In this document: positions 16,137 to 24,526 of the stretch, one piece after another
Layout: the number at the start of each line of letters is the position of its first letter
Position numbering within the stretch: the first letter of the stretch is position 1
Origin: Hahellaceae bacterium
GTDB taxonomy: Bacteria; Pseudomonadota; Gammaproteobacteria; Pseudomonadales; Oleiphilaceae
NCBI GenBank assembly: GCA_024234505.1
Contig: JACKOD010000003.1
Coordinates: forward strand, 124,001 to 188,000
Direction: 5' to 3'
Length of the DNA stretch: 64,000 bases
Position numbers and translations under genes: made by a program
The notes under the pieces: generated by a model
Database searches by the model: none
Told to the model about the DNA's origin: nothing
Seen by the model: the letters and a program-made list of their open reading frames with translations, nothing else

Positions 16137-18670
16137 GTTTTAGAGGCACCCTCGATTTGTTCCTGTAACCACGCGGTAATACAGCGATGAACATTTGAAA
16201 AAGCAAAGAGTATCGCTTGATAGAGTGCTTCTAAGCGTGGGCTATTGGCAGATTCAGCCAGCATTTCCGCTTCCTGGTACCGGTCTGCCAGCAGGCTGGC
16301 ACCAATAGCCCTTGAGGAAGACTTGAGTCGGTGAGCAACGTCGCGTACTTGTGAACCATCGCCCGATAAGGCGGCACACTTTAGTGCATCCATCGCGTTT
16401 GCGCCATCGGTCAAAAAGCGTTCCAGTATTTGTTGGTGCAGTTCTTTATCGTCCCCGACCAACTCTACGAGCGCTTCCAGTCGAACATACTCATCAGGAC
16501 TTGCTTCGTAGACGGGCTTCAGTGGTGCGAGGCTTGCGATGTCGAAAGACGTGGACGGTTCCTGCGTATGACTGTCCTCAACCTTTAGCCACTTGCATAG
16601 TGTTGTTCTTAAATGATTTATTTCTACCGGCTTTGCTATATAGTCATCCATGCCCAGGTTGAGGCACCGTTGGGATTCGCCACGTAATGCGTTCGCTGTT
16701 ATGGCTACAATAGGTAGTCGTTGAGCGTGCGTCTCCATTTCTGCATCACGAATCGTTTGAGTTAACTGAAAGCCGTCCATTTCGGGCATGTGGCAATCGG
16801 TGAGCAGAATGTCAAAGGCTTGTTGTTGCAATAGTGCCAGCGCCTGACATCCGTTGTCTACAATGCTGCAACCTAACCCTAAACGAATCAGTTGTTGTCG
16901 AATAACCTGTTGATTTACCGGGTTGTCTTCGGCGACCAGTACACGGTAATTTTCCGCCTTTGGTATAGCGGTAAGTTGTTTTTGGGAGAGAGTATCTTTC
17001 GGGGTTACACACAAGATTCCCGACGCGTTAAGCGCCGCGCTAAGTAATTCCTTGCCGCACAAGGGATCAGTAGGCAGTCGCGTTAAGTTGGATGGCAAGC
17101 TCAATTGTTGTTGTCGTGAATTCAACACAATCAACGATTTCGTGCGGTTGGAAGTATCTGTATAGCCATAAAGCCATTGCAGTTGGTCTACATCACTGTC
17201 GTCGAGGCTGATCAGGTAAATACATGGGGCTTCAGGGTGTTGCAGTAATGATTCAAACGTAGCCAGGTTTTCACACGGCTTTAAAAGAAAGCCTGCTGCA
17301 TTAAGGTATGTCTGAATTATTTCCAATAAGTCCGGGTCTGTAATATAGGTTACGGCATACATCCCTTTTTGTGAGACAGACATGAACGTCGAGCTAAAGA
17401 CGTTCAAAGCCTCTGATTCGAAAATAAGTGGGAGTTGAACCTGGAAGCAGGTGCCTATTTGAGGTTGGCTCTCAGCACTAATATGGCCAGACATCATGGT
17501 AACCAATTGTTTGCAAATCGACAGACCCAGCCCAGTCCCTCCAAAGCGACGGGTAGTGGTGCTTTCTCCCTGAGTAAATGGATTAAACAGAGCGCTTTTA
17601 ACCTCTTCCGACATGCCAATGCCATTGTCCCTAATTTCGATTAATAGCTCTGTATGGTTATTGATCGGCCGGCAGTTGACCCAAACTTTTCCCGCATGGT
17701 CCGAACGGTGTCCGCTCGAAAATTTAACGGCATTGCTACAAAGATTAAATAAAATCTGCCGTATCCTCACTTCGTCACCTAGCAGGATTTCGGGCAATTC
17801 GGGAGCAATCAAAGTGTATATTCTAAGATTAGTCTTGATTGCTTGTGCTGCGAGAGATACCGCCACCCCTTCGACAATTGCACGTAAATTGAGGGGGATG
17901 GTTTCTAACTCCATCTTTCCCGCTTCAATTTTCGAAAAGTCGAGAATATCGTTCAGTATGTTTAAAAGTGAAAAGGCTGAGTCTCTTGCCGTGCGAACCA
18001 TCGAATGTTGATCCTGACTCAGTGGTGTATCCGCGAGCAGTTCAAGCATGCCTATGACTCCATTCATCGGTGTGCGAATTTCGTGACTCATGGTTGCCAA
18101 GAATATGCTTTTTGCCTCGCTGGCCGCTTCAGCTTCGTTTTTCGCGATAATCAACTGCTGATTGCTCGCCTCCAGCGCGGCGGTGCGTTGGGACACCTTT
18201 TGTTCAAGTTGTTGGTTAAGCGCAATGATCTCTTGCTGTGCATCGGTGACCGCATTTACTTTTTTTAACAAGTCGGCATTGACCGTTTGGTAATCCTTGC
18301 TGGTAATCGTATGGTCACGCTTTAAGCGGAGAAACGCGTGGCGCATTTCGGTGAGCTCATCCTGTTGTTTGATATTGCTTTCAAGCATTTGAAGAAAAGG
18401 TAGAATCAAGGCGCTGAGCAGCGTCAGCCCCGATTCAGGGATTTCCAATTGCCAGCAGTAGGGCGCAATCTGTACCGTTGAAAACCGGTCACTCAATTCG
18501 ACCAGTGCGCCTCTTACCCGACTATAGCGATCACCCAGAAGTTCCAGGTCATGTTTGAGATCTTTCGACAACAGAATGACAGGCCCGCCCAATAAGTCCC
18601 GCTTCTGGGGGATAAGATATTCAAAGCCGTCGGGAGGCGGCATGAGGGTCGTAATAAGACGCGTTGTCAT
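16133..18670 (-). CDS. Hybrid histidine kinase with Hpt (NahK-like)
   Basis: A soluble hybrid kinase of 845 residues. Residues 1-100 are an unassigned input region, followed by a coiled coil (about 104-185) and HisKA with H196 in SHEIRTPMNG. HATPase runs to about 415 (NLCSNAVKF, GGTGLGLSI). A degenerate receiver-like region lies at about 435-550, then a canonical receiver (acid pair E581/D582, D625, K680) and an Hpt domain with H780 in AHRLKSSS. A full phosphorelay to the EAL regulator is possible. No PAS domain or membrane helix is obvious, so the input is probably the FIST protein encoded 13 bases upstream, as NosP regulates NahK in Pseudomonas. Confidence 0.9.
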   Translation of the reverse strand: MTTRLITTLMPPPDGFEYLIPQKRDLLGGPVILLSKDLKHDLELLGDRYSRVRGALVELSDRFSTVQIAPYCWQLEIPESGLTLLSALILPFLQMLESNIKQQDELTEMRHAFLRLKRDHTITSKDYQTVNADLLKKVNAVTDAQQEIIALNQQLEQKVSQRTAALEASNQQLIIAKNEAEAASEAKSIFLATMSHEIRTPMNGVIGMLELLADTPLSQDQHSMVRTARDSAFSLLNILNDILDFSKIEAGKMELETIPLNLRAIVEGVAVSLAAQAIKTNLRIYTLIAPELPEILLGDEVRIRQILFNLCSNAVKFSSGHRSDHAGKVWVNCRPINNHTELLIEIRDNGIGMSEEVKSALFNPFTQGESTTTRRFGGTGLGLSICKQLVTMMSGHISAESQPQIGTCFQVQLPLIFESEALNVFSSTFMSVSQKGMYAVTYITDPDLLEIIQTYLNAAGFLLKPCENLATFESLLQHPEAPCIYLISLDDSDVDQLQWLYGYTDTSNRTKSLIVLNSRQQQLSLPSNLTRLPTDPLCGKELLSAALNASGILCVTPKDTLSQKQLTAIPKAENYRVLVAEDNPVNQQVIRQQLIRLGLGCSIVDNGCQALALLQQQAFDILLTDCHMPEMDGFQLTQTIRDAEMETHAQRLPIVAITANALRGESQRCLNLGMDDYIAKPVEINHLRTTLCKWLKVEDSHTQEPSTSFDIASLAPLKPVYEASPDEYVRLEALVELVGDDKELHQQILERFLTDGANAMDALKCAALSGDGSQVRDVAHRLKSSSRAIGASLLADRYQEAEMLAESANSPRLEALYQAILFAFSNVHRCITAWLQEQIEGASKT

Positions 18671-18683
18671 TGGAATCAGCCTT

Positions 18684-19838
18684 TTACTTTCCCAACAGCA
18701 AAAGCACGTAAGTCATATTATGGAAAAGGTTGCGAGTATAACCCTCGGCATTTTTCAGTGGCCCGATCTCTCCGAAAGAGGGAAACCCAACAATGGGAAA
18801 CGTTATACCAAATTGTTCGGAAAGGGCCTTGATTTCATGATTTACGTCCTCTCCCAGCAAGGACTTCCGGCCGGCACAACTGATGATGATCGCTGCGCTG
18901 GGCTCAAAACCATGTTCTTTATGACGTTTGGCAATTTGATACACCTCTGCAATAAGCTCTTGCGGCTGGGCCACGCAAACCTGCACAGATTTGCCTTGCT
19001 CTATGCCGCCGTATAAACCTAACGACCGTTCTGTGGTAGAAAAGTCGGGCACGATGGAGCGTAAGCGCTTTATAAACGGTTGATCGGGGTCGATGATGGT
19101 CAGTGATGTTAAACCTCGATCCGATTGTAAAACCGGTTTCCCTGTTTCCTGTTCAATAAAGTCCATCGCTGAGCATCCGGCAATCTCGAAAATGCTCGCG
19201 CCTTCCGCAGCATCTATCCTTCCTTGTTTGCCTACGGGTGTCAGATTGTTACCTATGCTGATATTAAAATTAATCTCTCCCTGTATGGCCAGCGTAGCCG
19301 CCGCGTTGCGAAGACACTGTTTGTTGACGAATAGGGCACAATCCGCCATTAGGTTATCGTCAGCGGCCAATCCACCGACAATGGGAATGCCTTCGATAGA
19401 TTCGACAATTTTTTCTATCTGGCTTGCATCGGTTTTGAAATCTGAAAGCAATAACAGTAACTCGGGCGGAGTTGTTCCCAGTGTCTTTAATGTTCTGTTC
19501 AGCAATCTTTCTGTCACTTGGGCAGGTGCTTCCCGGATGCCTTCTTCGTAATTGACTGACCAGGTCACCGCGCCCTCCGAGTTGAGGCCTACAGCGGCTA
19601 CGCCATGATCACTGGCACCGTGGGTTTCATAATAGCCATCCCCCGTGTTGCCTATCAGGATTAGATTTTCGTTATCTATGGCGTCATAAATTGCTTCGGT
19701 TAATTCGTTAGATTCGGCGTAATGTATCGTTGCAAAAAGAATGACAACCTCTGGATTGATCGCCGCGAGTACTTTGCCAATTTCAAGTCCCGCGCGATAG
19801 GCATCGGCAGCGTGAGAGGAAGCGGAAATTGCCTTCAT
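18684..19838 (-). CDS. FIST-domain sensor protein (NosP-like)
   Basis: A 384-residue cytosolic protein with FIST N- and C-terminal domains. Landmarks are IGNTGDGYYETHGASDHG and GIPIVGGLAADD in the first domain and a closing FPIVGFPSFGEIGPL typical of FIST_C. Some FIST proteins encoded next to hybrid kinases bind haem and sense nitric oxide (NosP of Pseudomonas and Legionella). The gene order FIST, hybrid kinase, c-di-GMP enzyme is the same here. Candidate haem-ligand histidines include those in ETHGASDHG, but I cannot identify the ligand from sequence alone. First gene of the three-gene operon. Confidence 0.87.
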   Translation of the reverse strand: MKAISASSHAADAYRAGLEIGKVLAAINPEVVILFATIHYAESNELTEAIYDAIDNENLILIGNTGDGYYETHGASDHGVAAVGLNSEGAVTWSVNYEEGIREAPAQVTERLLNRTLKTLGTTPPELLLLLSDFKTDASQIEKIVESIEGIPIVGGLAADDNLMADCALFVNKQCLRNAAATLAIQGEINFNISIGNNLTPVGKQGRIDAAEGASIFEIAGCSAMDFIEQETGKPVLQSDRGLTSLTIIDPDQPFIKRLRSIVPDFSTTERSLGLYGGIEQGKSVQVCVAQPQELIAEVYQIAKRHKEHGFEPSAAIIISCAGRKSLLGEDVNHEIKALSEQFGITFPIVGFPSFGEIGPLKNAEGYTRNLFHNMTYVLLLLGK

Positions 19839-20020
19839 ATCGATTCAGCCCTGATAAACGTGATGAACTCTTTTTTCAGTTTAGCGCTTTGCGATTAATT
19901 TGCAGATGATTGTCTAAGGCATAGGCAGAGACACTAGCTGCAAATTATGACGATGAAGAAAAAGTTAATTGTTCTTAGGCCTGAAATGGGCTAGCCTGAA
20001 CTCCATAAACCCGCTAAAGC

Positions 20021-20045
20021 GCGCTCATTGATCGTGTGTGAGCGC
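20021..20045. promoter_or_regulatory. 7-bp inverted repeat before a small gene
   Basis: GCGCTCA (20021-20027) is mirrored by TGAGCGC (20039-20045) around an 11-base spacer, ending 22 bases before the small ORF at 20068. It could be an operator or leader hairpin. The rest of 19839-20067 shows nothing I can name. Confidence 0.35.
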
Positions 20046-20067
20046 ATGAATTTGTAGAGAGGTTTCT

Positions 20068-20214
20068 ATGGCAGAGTTTGTAGTTTTTATCGCATTGGTG
20101 GCGATAATCTGGCAACAATTGAAGGGTATGAGCCTGAGTTCATCGAAAGCGCAACCTGTTAAAGTGAAGGCCAAACGTTTACCAGAGCAAGATGACCGCA
20201 CTCGCCGTTATTAG
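20068..20214 (+). CDS. Small single-helix protein, 48 residues
   Basis: ATG 20068 follows a GAGAGG site at a suitable distance. The peptide begins MAEFVVFIALVAIIWQQLKG: a hydrophobic helix at residues 4-15, then a basic, polar tail rich in K and R ending DDRTRRY. This fits a small inner-membrane protein with its tail in the cytosol. I know no family. It sits between the leftward FIST operon and the rightward cytochrome b561 gene, 280 bases before the latter. Support is the ribosome site and protein-like composition only. Confidence 0.55.
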   Translation: MAEFVVFIALVAIIWQQLKGMSLSSSKAQPVKVKAKRLPEQDDRTRRY

Positions 20215-20373
20215 ATGAATATTGAAGTCAGTTACGCCTTAATGTAATTAAGGCGTATGAATATGTTTTGAACGGAACTACGTCTTTCTATTGGTTTTAC
20301 CAGTATTTGCCGTACTCGCCCGCTAGTCACATCGTCCCCTTAATGTATCTCTGCGTTTTAATTCAGCCTTTTA

Positions 20374-20397
20374 TTTCGATATATCGAAAATTTCGAT
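20374..20397. promoter_or_regulatory. Overlapping palindromes before the cytochrome b561 gene
   Basis: TTTCGATATATCGAAA (20374-20389) is a perfect 16-bp palindrome. Its right arm is reused in ATCGAAA-A-TTTCGAT (20383-20397), giving three alternating TTTCGAT half-sites. The centre is about 115 bases before the cytochrome b561 ATG. This looks like a double operator for a dimeric repressor; I cannot name the regulator. The remainder of 20215-20494 is AT-rich and holds no gene I support. Confidence 0.55.
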
Positions 20398-20498
20398 TGT
20401 TTTTTGCGGTAAATTCTAACCATTCTCATTTTTATTCAGGCTATAGTTTTTCTCACAAGAGTGTTTAAGGCATAACGCGATGAATCGTGAGGGTATGA

Positions 20499-21077
20499 AT
20501 GAAACTGGGAAATAGTTCAGAACAGTGGGGCGGCGTATCCATTGCAATTCATTGGCTGGTTGCACTGACTATTTTCGGAATGTTCGGCCTCGGTCTCTAT
20601 ATGGTGGAACTCTCTTACTATGATCCATGGTACAAGAGTGCCCCGTGGCTTCACAAAAGCGTGGGGGCGCTATTGTTTGTAGTGATGTTGGCGAGACTGG
20701 CTTGGCGGCGGGTCTCCGGTGTACCTCGCGAACTTGTCAGTCATAAGACATGGGAGGTAAAGCTTGCTCATTGGGTTCATGGCACCCTCTACCTAATAAT
20801 ATTTCTAATTATATTTTCCGGCTATCTGATCGTCACCGCAAAGGGATCAGGCTTGAGCGTGTTTGGGTGGTTTGAAATACCATCCCTTATCAGCGATGTA
20901 GAGCATCTCGAAGATATGGCTGGCGATATTCACCGTTGGTTAGCTTATTTTTTAATGGCTTTAGTGACGTTGCATGCCGCAGGGGCGCTTAAACACCATT
21001 TTATTGATCGGGATGTGACGCTGACGAGAATGCTTGGGATAGGAGCCAAGGCTGCGGGCAGAAATGAGAAAAGCTAA
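20499..21077 (+). CDS. Cytochrome b561 (YceJ-like)
   Basis: A four-helix inner-membrane b-type cytochrome of 192 residues. Candidate haem histidines are in SIAIHWLVA, WLHKSVGAL, GDIHRWLAY and VTLHAAGALKHH, the pattern of the bacterial cytochrome b561 family. Members move electrons between quinol and periplasmic acceptors, or superoxide in CybB. GAGGG at 20489-20493 precedes ATG 20499. The yceI homologue starts 58 bases downstream, so this is a yceJ-yceI-like operon. Regulation may involve the overlapping palindromes upstream. Confidence 0.9.
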   Translation: MKLGNSSEQWGGVSIAIHWLVALTIFGMFGLGLYMVELSYYDPWYKSAPWLHKSVGALLFVVMLARLAWRRVSGVPRELVSHKTWEVKLAHWVHGTLYLIIFLIIFSGYLIVTAKGSGLSVFGWFEIPSLISDVEHLEDMAGDIHRWLAYFLMALVTLHAAGALKHHFIDRDVTLTRMLGIGAKAAGRNEKS

Positions 21078-21135
21078 AAGCAGGCGGGCAAACAATTTAT
21101 TGCACACTAATAACTACCAATGAGGTAAATAGAGT

Positions 21136-21717
21136 ATGGCGTTAAATAAAATACAGAGTCTGATTGCTGGCGCAGCATTGCTGGCGGGAGCTAGTTTCTC
21201 AAATGCCGCCGATTATGTGATCGATTCGGAAGGTATGCATGCCTTTGTTCAGTTCAAGATCAGCCATCTTGGCTACAGCTGGTTATATGGACGCTTTAAT
21301 AAGTTTGATGGCACTTTTAGTTACGATGCCGCGCATCCTGAAATGTCCAAGGTGTCCGTAAACATAGATACATCGAGTGTGGATAGTAATCATGCGGAAC
21401 GTGACAAGCACATTCGGACCGATGATTTTCTGGATGTCAAAAAATTCCCGAAAGCTACTTTTCAAAGTTCCAGGGTTGTCGATAAAGGTAATGGAGAGGC
21501 CACAATCTATGGGGCATTGACGTTGCGTGGTGTTACCAAAGAATTGGCGATTGAAGCTCAGCATGTAGGGGGGGGGGATGATCCGTGGGGAGGCTATCGT
21601 GATGGATTTGTGGGCAAAACCCGCTTTAAATTAAAGGATTTTGGTATACCTAAGTACCTGGGGCCAGCATCAGAGGAAATAGAAATTATTCTGTCCATTG
21701 AAGGTGTGCGTAAATAA
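21136..21717 (+). CDS. yceI: YceI family periplasmic lipid-binding protein
   Basis: A YceI-family beta-barrel of 193 residues that binds isoprenoid-type lipids in the periplasm. The signal peptide runs to about residue 24 (SNA cleavage site before ADYVID). Family blocks include FVQFKISHLGYSWLYGRF, DSNHAERDKHIRTDDFLDVKKFPKATF, and LTLRGVTKEL. It follows the cytochrome b561 gene, a common pairing, possibly linked by a quinone-like ligand (inference). A run of ten G (21568-21577) encodes part of VGGGDDPW; the reading frame is intact across it, but such a run can slip. Confidence 0.93.
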   Translation: MALNKIQSLIAGAALLAGASFSNAADYVIDSEGMHAFVQFKISHLGYSWLYGRFNKFDGTFSYDAAHPEMSKVSVNIDTSSVDSNHAERDKHIRTDDFLDVKKFPKATFQSSRVVDKGNGEATIYGALTLRGVTKELAIEAQHVGGGDDPWGGYRDGFVGKTRFKLKDFGIPKYLGPASEEIEIILSIEGVRK

Positions 21718-21875
21718 CTCGTGCCTTTAAAGTGGCGAGCCAGTTTGATTTGAGCGAATTTTGTGCAGTGGTACACTTGCGAGTGTTAACTGCTGCATAA
21801 ATATTAGGCACTATATAGACAAGTAAATTTGGCCGGAGTACACTCGCTTGAAATTGAAACCAAGGTAAAACTTAG

Positions 21876-22160
21876 ATGGACAGTGACATACGTAAGCGAT
21901 CATTGAGATCGCTGACGCTGGTTTTGGGCACCACCCTCGCAGTAGTGGCCAGTGCAAACATATTCTATAAAAATTCCTCCTCATCTGGTCATGAGTTACC
22001 ACCTGAAAGCCAGGCTGGTCATGATTTCATTGATAAGACCGCATCACCTGAAAGTTCAGCAATCCCTCTTGATTCGGTGTCAGCTAATTCCGTGAGTGAT
22101 TTAGCACAAAATAACTGCATCAATACTTCTGATAAAGATTTTCACTGCCTCTCGAATTGA
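21876..22160 (+). CDS. Hypothetical membrane-anchored small protein
   Basis: A 94-residue protein with a positively charged start (MDSDIRKRSLRSL), a hydrophobic segment at about 12-28, and a Ser-rich polar remainder. It is probably exported and anchored by its N-terminus. Two cysteines near the end (NNCINTSDKDFHCLSN) could form a disulfide. I recognise no family. The ATG has only an AAGG-like site about ten bases upstream, so support is moderate. It stands alone downstream of yceI. Confidence 0.5.
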   Translation: MDSDIRKRSLRSLTLVLGTTLAVVASANIFYKNSSSSGHELPPESQAGHDFIDKTASPESSAIPLDSVSANSVSDLAQNNCINTSDKDFHCLSN

Positions 22161-22300
22161 CCAAAGGGTTTCTTTCGCTGGCATAGGTTTAATTGAGGCT
22201 GCCTGCGATTTTCATCTTTTGAATGAGAATCGCTGGCGGTTGTTCAAAAAATGTTCTCGCTAATGACAGATCAATGTTGTGTGCTGCACTAAGCTAAATC

Positions 22301-22345
22301 TGTGCTGTGCTGTGCTGTGCTGTGCTGTGCTGTGCTGTGCTGTGC
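22301..22345. repeat. TGTGC pentanucleotide microsatellite, nine perfect copies
   Basis: Forty-five bases of uninterrupted TGTGC. The tract is intergenic, 13 bases beyond the stop codon of the small leftward gene (22359-22616). A nearby TGTGTGC at 22278 may be related. Copy number is likely to vary by slippage. It is outside any reading frame I support, so an effect would be on RNA 3' structure or promoter spacing. The rest of 22161-22358 shows nothing else. Confidence 0.95.
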
Positions 22346-22358
22346 TATCGCGAATGCG

Positions 22359-22616
22359 TTATTTTGTGGAGGGCTTTGTGAGCGAGTCCGTGGAAGTCGC
22401 CTGCTTTTTTCTACAAAGGCGGTGAGTAGAAGCGCGTGACGATAGCGACATTCTGTAGTAGGCCAGGGAAGCGATCATTGAAATTATGCCGTATGCAGGT
22501 ATCCCTTGGAAATTTCCGGATAAACAGTAGTCCAGAATCAACATTGCGCTGAATAAGACAACACCAGCCAAAAGCGCACTGATAATGCATTTTTGCCTGA
22601 GCAAATGAAACTGCAT
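22359..22616 (-). CDS. Small two-helix membrane protein
   Basis: An 85-residue protein with two hydrophobic segments, at about 11-30 and 40-54, followed by a basic, Ser/Thr-rich cytosolic-type tail. No family recognised. The start is supported by an AAGGA site nine bases before the ATG at 22616. The stop is 13 bases before the TGTGC microsatellite, so the microsatellite lies in its 3' untranslated region. It stands between two rightward genes and has no partner. Function unknown. Confidence 0.5.
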   Translation of the reverse strand: MQFHLLRQKCIISALLAGVVLFSAMLILDYCLSGNFQGIPAYGIISMIASLAYYRMSLSSRASTHRLCRKKQATSTDSLTKPSTK

Positions 22617-22853
22617 GGACTCGTCCTTTATACGGATAACAACTCAAACCTTAGGTCAAAGCCTCATTGCACGAATGGTAAGCAGGCTGGCTTGGTATGC
22701 CTATGCGTAAATTTACTTAGAGAGCGCTTCTGCACGCTATACAAAAATGCCCGGCGACCCTTGTTCGTGGATGTTTCAGCCAATGCAGATGGCCGCTTTT
22801 GACGCTATTCTTTGTCAGTAATTTCACTCAGTAACTGTCAGAAAGGAATGCGC

Positions 22854-24023
22854 GTGCGATCGTTTGTTCAAAACAGCCCTCTATTGAAAACACTAAGTCA
22901 TCGTGTAGGACGCGTGGCAGAAAAATCATTAAATTTTTCTCTTAATGCGATTGAAAAACGCCTGTTTTCGCAAAATTTTGATCTTTCAAACCGGTCGCTC
23001 TACGAAGTGATTTATCGTGATCGGATTATGTCCGTCAGGCATTATGAACCCCTGAAGGAATCAGAAATTATCGTGGCAGGAAAAACAGTCGCGGTAGAAA
23101 GTCATCGGCATCGTACTCCACTGGTCTTGGTGCCACCACTTGCAGCCACCTCGATGATATTCGATCTATTGCCACAGCGAAGCGTGGTTAGATTCTTTCT
23201 GGCAAAAGGGTTTGATGTCTATCTGATAGATTGGGGAGAGGTGACTGAAGATCACAGCGATCTTTCGCTAGAAACCTATGTACTTGATTGGATGCCCGCA
23301 GCGCTTAATCAAATTAGACAAGTCAGTGGCCAGCAAGAGGTGTCCATTTTTGCTTACTGTATGGGAGGACTGCTTTCGCTGATGTATGCCGCTGCAACTC
23401 AGGATAGCCACATCCGCAATATGATTACCGTAGCGAGCCCGGTAGATATGCATCAAAGTGGCGTCGCGGGGCAGGTGCTGTCGTTGGTCTATCGGCCGGC
23501 ACGAATCGTGTCGTCGGTATTGAATGTCTCATTGCTTGATTTACCCGCACGCTATTTACATATCCCCGGATGGTTCAACTCGCTAGCTTTCAAGTTGACG
23601 AACCCGGTAGGCAATGTGATCAGTAATCTTGAGCTGTTGGTGAACTTATGGGATCGGGATTATGTCGAGCAACACTACACAATGAGTCAATGGTTTAATG
23701 ACATGGTGGATTATCCTGGAGAAACCATTAAAGATATGGTTGTACACATGATGATCAACAATAGTATGGCAAAGGGTAAAATGACCATTGGTTCGACAAA
23801 GGCGGATTTCCAGAAGGTACGCTGTTCTATTCTGGCTTTTGCAGGTGATACCGACAAGCTCGTCAGTATCAAGGCCGCGAGAAAAGTGCTGGAAATTGTG
23901 TCTTCTGAAGATAAAGAGTTTTGTGTGGTACCTGGTGGTCATGCAGGAGTATTTGCGGGCGGTAGAGCGCCAGAAAATACGTGGGAAATCAGTGCAGATT
24001 GGCTTAAAACTCGTTCTGACTGA
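22854..24023 (+). CDS. PhaC-like alpha/beta hydrolase (PHA synthase family)
   Basis: A 389-residue protein of the poly(3-hydroxyalkanoate) synthase superfamily. The signature VYLIDWG is present, the nucleophile elbow is AYCMGG with Cys169, and the expected acid and histidine lie in FAGDTDKL and GGHAGVFAG (His363). PHA synthases polymerise hydroxyacyl-CoA; the Cys nucleophile supports acyl transfer. Length resembles class III PhaC (about 355 residues) and lacks the long N-terminus of classes I/II. The elbow starts Ala instead of Gly, and no phaE, phasin or phaAB gene is near, so a divergent synthase or other acyltransferase is possible. GAAAGGA favours GTG 22854 over ATG 22848. Confidence 0.8.
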   Translation: MRSFVQNSPLLKTLSHRVGRVAEKSLNFSLNAIEKRLFSQNFDLSNRSLYEVIYRDRIMSVRHYEPLKESEIIVAGKTVAVESHRHRTPLVLVPPLAATSMIFDLLPQRSVVRFFLAKGFDVYLIDWGEVTEDHSDLSLETYVLDWMPAALNQIRQVSGQQEVSIFAYCMGGLLSLMYAAATQDSHIRNMITVASPVDMHQSGVAGQVLSLVYRPARIVSSVLNVSLLDLPARYLHIPGWFNSLAFKLTNPVGNVISNLELLVNLWDRDYVEQHYTMSQWFNDMVDYPGETIKDMVVHMMINNSMAKGKMTIGSTKADFQKVRCSILAFAGDTDKLVSIKAARKVLEIVSSEDKEFCVVPGGHAGVFAGGRAPENTWEISADWLKTRSD

Positions 24024-24042
24024 TTCGGAAAAATATTGGCGG

Positions 24043-24079
24043 GGTAACATTTGGAAACAAAAGTTTGACGAATGTTACC
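24043..24079. terminator. Hairpin after the PhaC-like gene
   Basis: GGTAACATT (24043-24051) pairs with AATGTTACC (24071-24079), a perfect 9-bp stem with a 19-base loop, 20 bases after the stop. No strong T-run follows. It could terminate transcription or stabilise the 3' end. Confidence 0.4.
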
Positions 24080-24202
24080 TGTCTTTGTGAGCGGATTCTC
24101 GTCACTTATGCGCCCTGTGACCAGCAGGATGGGCCATGGTTCGGTATAGTTAACCCATGAACTGAGAACTAAAAAATTTCTCGCCAGTTGAGGGTTGATG
24201 CC

Positions 24203-24526
24203 ATGATCTATAAATTATTCGCACTGCTTATTGCGTTAAATCTACTTACAGGTGCAGGTCATGTGTTCGCCGGAGAGCTTGCAGTCACTTCGTGGAGTGA
24301 TGAAGAAATTCTGATTGAGAAATCCCGTCAGAAAGAATGCCTCAAAAAGCTGGTAGCCGTGGTGAGTGACAAATTTCTTGATAACGGAGAGTGGTTGAGT
24401 AACTTCACAAAAGAAACCCCGATGCGCGCAAGAGGTTTTTCCGTTACGGATGTGTTTACCCATGCGGGCTACAGTGTTGACGTAGATAAGGACGAGTTTT
24501 CAATAAGCATGGGATTAACCTTCTGA
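24203..24526 (+). CDS. Hypothetical exported protein
   Basis: A 107-residue protein with a clear Sec signal peptide (MIYKLFALLIALNLLTGAGH, cleavage near VFA-GE). The mature part is about 83 residues, polar, with one cysteine (RQKECLKKL) and an acidic end (DVDKDEFSISMGLTF). I recognise no family. The start follows GAGGG (24190-24194) eight bases before ATG 24203; the upstream in-frame TTG at 24188 lacks a site. It is probably periplasmic. No functional clue comes from its neighbours. Confidence 0.6.
   Translation: MIYKLFALLIALNLLTGAGHVFAGELAVTSWSDEEILIEKSRQKECLKKLVAVVSDKFLDNGEWLSNFTKETPMRARGFSVTDVFTHAGYSVDVDKDEFSISMGLTF

Noticed and set aside
20268..20468. 66-residue ORF before cytochrome b561
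   Set aside because: Aromatic, unpatterned sequence with no ATG start or ribosome site, across a region with operator-like palindromes.
21811..22002. Minus-strand ORF over the small protein at 21876
   Set aside because: It overlaps the better-supported plus-strand gene and has no ribosome site.
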